Assembly (NCBI GenBank): GCA_905236225.1 | Contig: CAJOPM010000152.1 | Span: 1 to 10,970 of the forward strand | Length of the DNA stretch: 10,970 nucleotides | Source of the DNA: an uncultured Eubacterium sp. | Lineage (GTDB): Bacteria; Bacillota; Clostridia; Lachnospirales; Lachnospiraceae | Direction of reading: 5' to 3' | In this document: piece after piece, positions 7,011-10,970 of the stretch | Position numbering within the stretch: the stretch's first letter is position 1 | Layout: the number at the start of each line of letters is the position of its first letter | Made by a program: the position numbers and the translations under genes | The notes under the pieces: generated by a model | Databases searched by the model: none | The model's input: only the letters and a program-made list of their open reading frames with translations | Told to the model about the DNA's origin: nothing

Positions 7011-7694
7011 TCAGCCTCTTAGATAAACGTTTTTTATGTTGCGCCGGCATATTTTTAAAGCATTATCAATAAACTCATCACTTGGAGTAGTGCAATTTTG
7101 ATCAGCAACGCTTTCGGATGGTTTAAATTTTTGAAGATAATAGGCATTGGCGCAAGATATCATATCGCTGATAGCTTCAAAATCCCGGCTTGTATGATAA
7201 GGAGATACTACAGTTGTGCGAAATTCATAATCTATATCAGAACTCATAAGGAGTGAAACAGACTTTTTAAAGGCTTTAGTATCAAGTCCCTTAACGCCGC
7301 TTAAAAGCTCATAATTTGCCAAGGATGATTTGATATCGATAGCGCAATAGTCAAGTAGCCTGCCACTAAGCAGAAAGCTTAGCATATCCGGATTAAACCC
7401 GTTGGTATCAAGCTTAATTTTAAAGCCCATTTCGCGAATAGCTTTAATAAAATCAGGCAAATCAGGCTGAATGGTAGGCTCTCCGCCTGTAATGCACACG
7501 CCGTCTAGTTTGCCGACTCTTTTAGATAGAAAAGAGAGAATATAATCTTCACTAAACGTGGATGAATTAAGCGATATAAGATCTGCGTTGTGGCAAAAAG
7601 GGCATCGCAAATTACAGCCGGCTGTAAATACAGTGGCAGCAACGTATCCCGGGTAATCTAATAATGTTGTTTTTTGCAATCCTGCAATCTTCAT
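7011..7694 (-). CDS. nrdG: Anaerobic ribonucleoside-triphosphate reductase activating protein (radical SAM)
   Basis: A 227-residue radical SAM enzyme. The 4Fe-4S motif CxxxCxxC is C27, C31, C34 in TAGCNLRCPFCHN, and the SAM-binding GGEPT motif is at 70-74. The opening MKIAGLQKTTLLDYPG and the length match the NrdG2-type activases common in Clostridia, longer than the 155-residue E. coli NrdG. Such proteins use SAM and an electron donor to place the glycyl radical on class III reductase NrdD, allowing deoxynucleotide synthesis without oxygen. NrdD itself is not in the window. A function in another glycyl-radical system cannot be excluded from sequence alone. It is the first gene of a minus-strand run. 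Its ATG has no Shine-Dalgarno sequence and lies 9 nt from a strong -10 element. Confidence 0.87.
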   Translation of the reverse strand: MKIAGLQKTTLLDYPGYVAATVFTAGCNLRCPFCHNADLISLNSSTFSEDYILSFLSKRVGKLDGVCITGGEPTIQPDLPDFIKAIREMGFKIKLDTNGFNPDMLSFLLSGRLLDYCAIDIKSSLANYELLSGVKGLDTKAFKKSVSLLMSSDIDYEFRTTVVSPYHTSRDFEAISDMISCANAYYLQKFKPSESVADQNCTTPSDEFIDNALKICRRNIKNVYLRG

Positions 7695-7703
7695 AACACT
7701 TAA

Positions 7704-7712
7704 ATTATACCA
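7704..7712 (-). promoter_or_regulatory. Extended -10 promoter of the nrdG-type gene
   Basis: The minus strand reads TGGTATAAT (7712-7704): a perfect -10 with the TGn extension. No good -35 is found 16-18 nt upstream, which extended -10 promoters can do without. Transcription should begin near 7697, only two or three bases before the ATG at 7694, leaving no room for a ribosome binding site. Confidence 0.6.
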
Positions 7713-7727
7713 AAAAGCTCAAACTAA

Positions 7728-7736
7728 TGGTAGAAT
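7728..7736 (+). promoter_or_regulatory. Probable extended -10 promoter of tadA
   Basis: TGGTAGAAT gives a TGn-extended -10 (TAGAAT, five of six consensus bases) 33 nt before the tadA start, without a clear -35. Together with the opposite TGGTATAAT it forms an imperfect inverted repeat around the divergent start sites. The tadA ribosome site AGAGG (7757-7761) follows with 8 nt spacing. Confidence 0.5.
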
Positions 7737-7769
7737 TCAATTAAAACGCATGATAAAGAGGATTTAGCT

Positions 7770-8237
7770 ATGACACGAGATGAAAAATATATGAAACAGG
7801 CGATTAAACAGGCAAAGAAAGCATATGCTTGCAAAGAGACGCCTATAGGCTGCGTGATAGTTCAAGGGGATAAGATTATTGCAAGGGGCTATAACCGACG
7901 TAATACGGACAAGAGCGTATTATCACATGCGGAGCTGATAGCACTGAAAAAAGCCTGTAAGAAAACTGGTGACTGGAGATTAGAGGATTGCGAGATGTAT
8001 ATTACCTTAGAGCCGTGTCAAATGTGCGCCGGCGCAATAGTCCAATCGCGCATTAAAAGAGTAATAATAGGAGCAATGAATCCCAAAGCAGGCTGCGCAG
8101 GCTCTGTAATAAACATTTTGCAAGAAAGCAGATTTAACCATCAGGTAGAGATACAAAAGGATGTAATGCAGCAGGAATGTTCTAACATGATGAGTGATTT
8201 TTTTAGGGAACTGAGATCAAAGAAGAAGTCGAAGTGA
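7770..8237 (+). CDS. tadA: tRNA-specific adenosine deaminase TadA
   Basis: A 155-residue zinc deaminase that converts adenosine 34 (wobble) of tRNA-Arg(ACG) to inosine, enabling reading of several arginine codons; it is usually essential. The cytidine/adenosine deaminase fold is clear: TPIGCVIV at 24-31, zinc ligand H53 and proton shuttle E55 in SHAELIAL, and cysteines C83 and C86 in EPCQMCAGAI. The C-terminal FFRELR ending is typical of the family. The C-terminal tail is lysine-rich. It lies directly upstream of the SRP RNA gene, as in many Firmicutes, with the SRP promoter starting 2 nt after the stop. Confidence 0.96.
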   Translation: MTRDEKYMKQAIKQAKKAYACKETPIGCVIVQGDKIIARGYNRRNTDKSVLSHAELIALKKACKKTGDWRLEDCEMYITLEPCQMCAGAIVQSRIKRVIIGAMNPKAGCAGSVINILQESRFNHQVEIQKDVMQQECSNMMSDFFRELRSKKKSK

Positions 8238-8239
8238 CG

Positions 8240-8269
8240 TTGACAAGATGCTTATAGTACAGTTATAAT
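8240..8269 (+). promoter_or_regulatory. Strong SigA promoter of the SRP RNA gene
   Basis: TTGACA (8240-8245) and TATAAT (8264-8269) are both exact consensus hexamers, 18 nt apart. A start near 8276 agrees with the 5' end predicted from RNA structure. The promoter begins two bases after the tadA stop codon. Confidence 0.88.
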
Positions 8270-8275
8270 AAGAAC

Positions 8276-8541
8276 TCCGAGCAGCCGGGGCGTTAGCGGT
8301 GCCCTGTACCTACAATCCGCTATAGTAGGGGTGATGTCTTGCCTCGGGTCTGTGGGCTATAGAGCAGCCCTTCATAAGTGGTGTTGACGTTTGGGTCTTA
8401 AGCGGCGGAAATCCGTGAACCGGGTCAGGTTGGGAACAAAGCAGCCCTAAGCGGAACCTTCCGGGTGCCTTGAGGGTGCCTGAGCCGAGCTAACTGTGGA
8501 GGTAACGTCTATGGTTTAGGATTCAAAGCGAGACGCTCGGA
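8276..8541 (+). ncRNA. ffs: Signal recognition particle RNA, large Gram-positive type with Alu domain
   Basis: This is the RNA scaffold of the signal recognition particle, which binds Ffh and delivers nascent membrane proteins to FtsY. The Alu domain is seen at the 5' side (GGTGCCCTGTACC, then CAATCCGCTATAG). The conserved GTGTTGACGTTTGGGTC lies in the middle. The Ffh-binding helix 8 is at 8424-8445: GTCAGG, apical stem TTG, loop GGAA, stem CAA, AGCAGC. Downstream, GGGTGCCT and CCGAGCTAACTG are also typical. The ends pair: TCCGAGC (8276-8282) with GCTCGGA (8535-8541), giving about 266 nt, the usual size for this class. The helix-8 stem differs from the common TCC/GGA but stays paired. The 3' end is defined only by pairing, since no clear terminator follows. 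Confidence 0.93.
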
Positions 8542-8590
8542 TTTTAAATGAATCCGGCGCGCAAGACTTTCGGGCGAGTCTTGGCGTAAA
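8538..8590. other. Two hairpins after the SRP RNA, function unclear
   Basis: CGGATT (8538-8543) can pair with AATCCG (8551-8556), competing with the terminal SRP helix. CAAGACT (8562-8568) pairs perfectly with AGTCTTG (8577-8583) around an 8-nt loop. Neither is followed by a T-run on the plus strand, so they do not look like standard terminators. They might form part of the SRP precursor or guide 3' processing. Confidence 0.4.
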
Positions 8591-8627
8591 CAAAATAATT
8601 AGGAGCTTCTGATAAAGAAGCTCCTAA
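8589..8627 (-). terminator. Terminator of the DtxR/MntR-family gene
   Basis: TTAGGAGCTTCT (8599-8610) and AGAAGCTCCTAA (8616-8627) form a perfect 12-bp stem with a 5-nt loop, 3 nt beyond the regulator's stop. On the minus strand it is followed by TTATTTTGTT. The plus-strand flank is A-rich, so it should work mainly for the leftward gene. Confidence 0.8.
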
Positions 8628-8630
8628 AAA

Positions 8631-9002
8631 TTAATCCAAAATTATATTTTTCTTGATAGCCGCGAAACTCTCGGCACTAATCACATGTTCCATACGGCAT
8701 GCATCATCTGCTGCCTGTTCTTCATCAACCCCCAATGAAACCAGCCATTTGGTCAGGAATTCATGTCGCTCAGAAATTGTCTCTGCAATTTCTTTACCGG
8801 ATTCAGTCAAATATATAAAGCCGGCATCTGTAACTGTAATATGATTCTTCTCTCGAAGGTTCTTCATAGCAACACTGACACTGGACTTCTTAAATCCAAG
8901 CTCATTAGCAATATCGACAGACCTGACGACCGGTAGGGATCTGCTCAAAAAGAGTATGGTCTCTAGATAATTTTCGGCTGATTCGTTAGTATGTATAGCC
9001 AT
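8631..9002 (-). CDS. DtxR/MntR-family metal-dependent repressor
   Basis: A 123-residue two-domain regulator. The winged helix-turn-helix covers about 8-70 (SVDIANELGFKKSSVSVAMKNL, then the wing to YLTESGKEIA). The dimerisation/metal domain ends with H80 (ERHEFL) and C102, E105, H106 in CRMEHVIS. These three match DtxR C102/E105/H106; MntR has glutamate instead of the cysteine. The position of DtxR M10 or MntR D8 is an asparagine (N11), so the preferred metal, Fe or Mn, cannot be settled. There is no C-terminal SH3/FeoA domain, making it as short as MntR or shorter. GGAGG stands 6 nt before the ATG. It is divergent from a DUF2325 gene with DtxR-like boxes in between, suggesting autoregulation and joint control. 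Confidence 0.88.
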   Translation of the reverse strand: MAIHTNESAENYLETILFLSRSLPVVRSVDIANELGFKKSSVSVAMKNLREKNHITVTDAGFIYLTESGKEIAETISERHEFLTKWLVSLGVDEEQAADDACRMEHVISAESFAAIKKNIILD

Positions 9003-9043
9003 AGCAAACCTCCATAAAAAGAAATATCGTTAAGCTAGAGTTT

Positions 9044-9073
9044 ATCATAGATAGACTTGTTTTACAATAGCAA
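9044..9073 (-). promoter_or_regulatory. Probable promoter of the DtxR/MntR-family gene
   Basis: On the minus strand TTGCTA (9073-9068) and TATGAT (9049-9044) are 18 nt apart, four and five of six consensus bases. A start near 9037 would leave a leader of about 35 nt. The -35 directly abuts the palindrome at 9074-9087. Confidence 0.5.
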
Positions 9074-9087
9074 TTAGTTGCAACTAA
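9074..9087. promoter_or_regulatory. Palindromic operator candidate, TTAG-N6-CTAA
   Basis: TTAGTTGCAACTAA is a perfect 14-bp palindrome adjoining the -35 of the leftward regulator and 23 nt upstream of the DUF2325 -35. The half-sites and spacing are those contained in the DtxR consensus TTAGGTTAGCCTAACCTAA. The adjacent CAACTAACAT (9081-9090) recurs exactly at 9115-9124. Confidence 0.6.
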
Positions 9088-9110
9088 CATGAGCAAAGTC
9101 ATAAATGGTG

Positions 9111-9142
9111 TTGACAACTAACATAAGTTAGGCTATACTAAC
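9111..9142 (+). promoter_or_regulatory. DUF2325 promoter with overlapping operator-like repeats
   Basis: TTGACA (9111-9116) and TATACT (9134-9139) are 17 nt apart, a strong SigA promoter. Two inverted repeats share an arm: CTAAC-N4-GTTAG (9118-9131) inside the spacer and GTTAG-N6-CTAAC (9127-9142) across the -10. The second contains TTAG-N6-CTAA, the same geometry as the upstream palindrome. A protein bound there would block polymerase. Confidence 0.7.
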
Positions 9143-9162
9143 ACCACAAAGGAGGGATAACC

Positions 9163-9444
9163 ATGAGCGTAGTTATAATCGGCGGTCATGACCGCATGGT
9201 TGGACAATATAAAAAAATATGTAAGGAACATAAATGCAAAGCAAAGGTGTTTACGCAGATGCCTGCCCGCCTTTCAGATCAGATAGGCTCACCGGATTTT
9301 GTAATATTGTTCACAAATACGGTGTCACATAAGATGGTACACACAGCGGTAAATGAAGCGCAAAAAAGTGGTGCAGGCATTATTAGAAGCCATACCAGCA
9401 GTGGTAATGCACTCAAAGAGATTTTAAACGAAGTTTGTGCATAA
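9163..9444 (+). CDS. DUF2325 protein
   Basis: A 93-residue soluble protein recognised as DUF2325 from the opening strand VVIIGGHDRM (GGH at 7-9), the central PDFVILFTNTVSH (about 44-56) and the ending IIRSHTSSGNALKEIL. The alternating strand-helix pattern suggests a small Rossmann-like alpha/beta fold. Its biochemical function is unknown. Histidines H9, H56, H60 and H77 and cysteines C20 and C25 could bind metal, but this is only a possibility. AAAGGAGG stands 7 nt before the ATG, predicting strong translation. The divergent DtxR/MntR-type regulator and shared operator-like boxes suggest a role in iron or manganese homeostasis. No terminator with a T-run follows, so the matrixin gene could be on the same transcript. 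Confidence 0.82.
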   Translation: MSVVIIGGHDRMVGQYKKICKEHKCKAKVFTQMPARLSDQIGSPDFVILFTNTVSHKMVHTAVNEAQKSGAGIIRSHTSSGNALKEILNEVCA

Positions 9445-9448
9445 TGCC

Positions 9449-9478
9449 ATATATTTGTTTTACCTGTATCAAATATAT
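9449..9478. repeat. AT-rich inverted repeat between DUF2325 and the matrixin gene
   Basis: ATATATTTG (9449-9457) and CAAATATAT (9470-9478) are perfect inverted arms around 12 nt, 4 nt after the DUF2325 stop. The stem is too AT-rich to be a good terminator and no T-run follows. It might be an operator for the matrixin gene. I find no convincing promoter in the rest of the 89-nt gap. Confidence 0.4.
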
Positions 9479-9533
9479 CAACTGTTGCTGTAGATGTGTG
9501 TAGGAATTTACAGTTAAGGAGAAAAGTGTTAGC

Positions 9534-10031
9534 ATGAAAAAAATAAAAAGGATTGTAGTATCATTAGCGCTTTGCTGTTTTACCGCATTTACAACTGTTC
9601 CGGTGTTTGCTGCAACTGCAAAAATCCAAAGCTGGCATTTGGTAGACTCTGGAAAGCATTTAGATTGGAGTGGTTCGTCTGCATATATAGGACAATTTCA
9701 AGGAGCTGTAGATGAATGGAATGGTTATAAGTCTGGAGTTATTAGGAAGGATACGGCAGCCACAATAAAAGATGTTACGATATCTGATTACACGGAGAAA
9801 AGCAATGTGGCAGGAGTTACATCATCAAGTGGAACTATAAGGTTCAATACGTATAAAATGGGTGATTATACAATTGCAAAGAGGCGCTATGTATGTACAC
9901 ACGAATTAGGACATGCGTTAGGGTTAGCTCATAATCAGTCCGGAGATGTTATGTACCAATACGTGAGCTCGGTTACACATTTATCAAGTAATGACAAGGC
10001 ATCTTATGACAAAAGCTATAAAAGATATTAA
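9534..10031 (+). CDS. Secreted matrixin-like zinc metalloprotease
   Basis: A 165-residue exported protein. The N-terminus is a signal peptide: MKKIKR, a hydrophobic core, and a likely signal peptidase I site after VFA (A26). C14 and C15 do not make a lipobox. The mature domain of about 139 residues has the metzincin zinc motif HELGHALGLAH (H123, H127, H133; catalytic E124) and a Met-turn at M140 (DVMYQY). This matches small bacterial M10/matrixin-type proteases. No propeptide with a cysteine switch is present, so the enzyme would be active on secretion unless restrained otherwise. The substrate is unknown; wall or host proteins are possible. AAGGAG lies 12 nt before the ATG, slightly far, and no better in-frame start exists. 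A membrane-anchored extracellular protein follows 24 nt later. Confidence 0.88.
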   Translation: MKKIKRIVVSLALCCFTAFTTVPVFAATAKIQSWHLVDSGKHLDWSGSSAYIGQFQGAVDEWNGYKSGVIRKDTAATIKDVTISDYTEKSNVAGVTSSSGTIRFNTYKMGDYTIAKRRYVCTHELGHALGLAHNQSGDVMYQYVSSVTHLSSNDKASYDKSYKRY

Positions 10032-10055
10032 GGTTATAATATCGGGAGGTTACAT

Positions 10056-10727
10056 ATGAAGAGAATCAATAAAAAAAGTGTTATTGGTCTTACTGGTGTA
10101 ATAATAATTATCGCGGTAATTATAGCTGGGGTGGCATATAAAAGAAGTCTGGATAATAATACAAATACCAGCACAGGAGGTGCTCCTACAGTTGCATATA
10201 TGCACGGGAGTTTCTCTATAGACACAGATAATCTAGAAGAGCTTGCAGGTGATGCTGACTATGTATTTGTAGCAAAAGTTATAGAAACAAAAGGAACTCA
10301 GTACAAATATCCTGTGACAGTCGAAGATGAAAGTGGTAATAGTGAGACGGTGACAACACCATATACAGATTACACAGTTAGCGTGGAAGACAATATTAAG
10401 GGCGAGCTGGTTGAGTCAGAAGCAATTACTATTCAAAAGGCCGGTGGAGTAACAGAGGATGGAAAGTATACGGTAATATATGAGGATGATACATTGCCGG
10501 AGGAAGGCAAAAATTATATTTTCTTTGCCTATGCTCAAGATGATGGCTCTCTTTTAGTGTCTGGTCCTTCGTCTAATGTTAGCATACAGACAAAAGATGA
10601 AACTGCAAGTATTAAACAGTCAACTCTTGAAAAAAACGCAAAGTATAATGAAGTTGTTGACGCAGTTGCAAATCAAATAGAGACAGATAGAGACAGAAGT
10701 ATATCAAAGTATGATACATCGCAGTAG
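10056..10727 (+). CDS. Membrane-anchored extracellular protein of unknown function, possibly NTR/TIMP-like
   Basis: A 223-residue protein with one N-terminal membrane segment (about 10-27) after a positive MKRINKK, so the rest should be outside the cell. A Thr/Asn-rich linker (33-45) leads to a beta-rich acidic domain (about 55-180): ADYVFVAKVIE (67-77), YTVSVEDNIKGE (106-117), AITIQKAGG, then EEGKNYIFFAYAQDDGSLLVSG (149-170). This order, with the KG turn and the GKxYxxF...DG strand pair, resembles the NTR/TIMP-like beta barrel, but there are no cysteines at all and the match is by eye. A charged helical tail (about 185-223) ends the protein. GGGAGG stands 6 nt before the ATG. It follows the matrixin protease by 24 nt and likely shares its transcript. 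It could inhibit, anchor or serve that protease; this is inference. Confidence 0.75.
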   Translation: MKRINKKSVIGLTGVIIIIAVIIAGVAYKRSLDNNTNTSTGGAPTVAYMHGSFSIDTDNLEELAGDADYVFVAKVIETKGTQYKYPVTVEDESGNSETVTTPYTDYTVSVEDNIKGELVESEAITIQKAGGVTEDGKYTVIYEDDTLPEEGKNYIFFAYAQDDGSLLVSGPSSNVSIQTKDETASIKQSTLEKNAKYNEVVDAVANQIETDRDRSISKYDTSQ

Positions 10728-10782
10728 GTAATACTGAAAATATATTACGTTATTAAGTCAGGCCTTAACGCGTTTGGTAAGT

Positions 10783-10812
10783 GAGATACCCAACGTGTGG
10801 GTCTTTCTTTTT
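10783..10812 (+). terminator. Intrinsic terminator of the matrixin operon
   Basis: ACCCA (10788-10792) pairs with TGGGT (10798-10802). After one T/C mismatch GAGA (10783-10786) pairs with TTTC (10804-10807) using one G-T wobble. TTTTT follows at 10808-10812. It lies 55 nt after the stop of the membrane-anchored protein. Confidence 0.75.
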
Positions 10813-10819
10813 ATCTATT

Positions 10820-10852
10820 TTACGACTTATGCATATTGAGCATAAGTCGTAA
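10820..10852. repeat. Perfect 13-bp inverted repeat
   Basis: TTACGACTTATGC (10820-10832) and GCATAAGTCGTAA (10840-10852) are exact inverted arms around the 7-nt loop ATATTGA. The right flank is TTATATTC on the plus strand and A-rich on the minus strand, so it is at best a weak second terminator. It could be an element end or operator. Confidence 0.6.
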
Positions 10853-10970
10853 TTATATTCTACATTGAACCATCTTATAATCTAACTTAAAATTACATAC
10901 ATGGAAAAGAATATAAGCACATATCACGCAATTGAATTAATATTTGTGCATAATGAAAACTATTTTTAAA
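10853..10970. other. AT-rich end of window, no gene seen
   Basis: No convincing gene or RNA is visible. An ATG at 10901 opens a 22-codon frame ending at 10969 but has no ribosome binding site. TATAAT occurs at 10876-10881 without a -35 at proper distance. Confidence 0.5.

Noticed and set aside
7009..7050. Upstream in-frame start extending the GNAT protein by 14 residues
   Set aside because: It would overlap the nrdG-type gene by 40 nt and has no ribosome site; AGAGG fits the start at 7008.
8276..8590. tmRNA or RNase P RNA as an alternative for the structured RNA
   Set aside because: The GTCAGG-stem-GGAA-stem-AGCAGC helix and the Alu-domain sequence are specific to SRP RNA; no tRNA-like ends or tag frame are seen.
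8599..8627. Strong hairpin as the SRP RNA terminator
   Set aside because: Its plus-strand 3' flank is AAATTAATCC, not a T-run; the T-rich side is on the minus strand, just after the regulator gene.
10034..10225. 63-codon minus-strand frame with hydrophobic stretches
   Set aside because: Its hydrophobic part is the antisense of the membrane segment of the plus-strand gene, which has a good ribosome site.
10901..10969. 22-codon open frame at the right edge
   Set aside because: There is no ribosome binding site or promoter at proper distance, and it is too short to judge.

Overview
The window looks like chromosomal DNA of a low-GC, anaerobic, Gram-positive bacterium of the class Clostridia. 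The evidence is the metG-tatD-rsmA order, a large SRP RNA with an Alu domain directly behind tadA, a reverse rubrerythrin beside a PerR repressor, an anaerobic ribonucleotide reductase activase, AT-rich codon use, and strong AAGGAGG-type ribosome binding sites. No phage, transposon, CRISPR array or tRNA is visible.

Bases 1-5380 hold a compact plus-strand run. It contains the 3' end of metG, tatD and rsmA joined by TAATG stop/start overlaps, then a cytoplasmic TPR-GGDEF diguanylate cyclase that starts at TTG, then a DEAD-box RNA helicase with a DbpA-type RNA-binding tail. A bidirectional terminator closes the run and also serves the convergent rubrerythrin gene.

Bases 5378-7694 hold a minus-strand block read from right to left: nrdG-type radical SAM activase, a GNAT acetyltransferase 2 nt behind it, perR, and a reverse rubrerythrin. 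PerR carries all five regulatory metal ligands and both zinc CxxC pairs at Bacillus PerR spacing. Per-box-like inverted repeats lie in the perR promoter and just before the rubrerythrin gene, which suggests an autoregulated peroxide-defence unit.

Bases 7695-8630 hold a divergent promoter region, tadA, and the SRP RNA gene with its own near-perfect promoter. The usual Firmicutes neighbour dnaX does not follow. Instead there is a convergent DtxR/MntR-family metal regulator.

Bases 8631-9444 pair this regulator with a divergent DUF2325 gene. Two boxes with the half-sites and spacing found in the DtxR operator (TTAG-N6-CTAA) lie in between, one next to the regulator's -35 element and one over the DUF2325 -10 element.

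Bases 9445-10812 hold a secreted matrixin-type zinc protease and, 24 nt later, a membrane-anchored extracellular protein whose strand pattern recalls NTR/TIMP-like folds. This may be a bacterial protease-inhibitor pair. A terminator follows, then a perfect 13-bp hairpin and about 120 bases without a recognisable gene.
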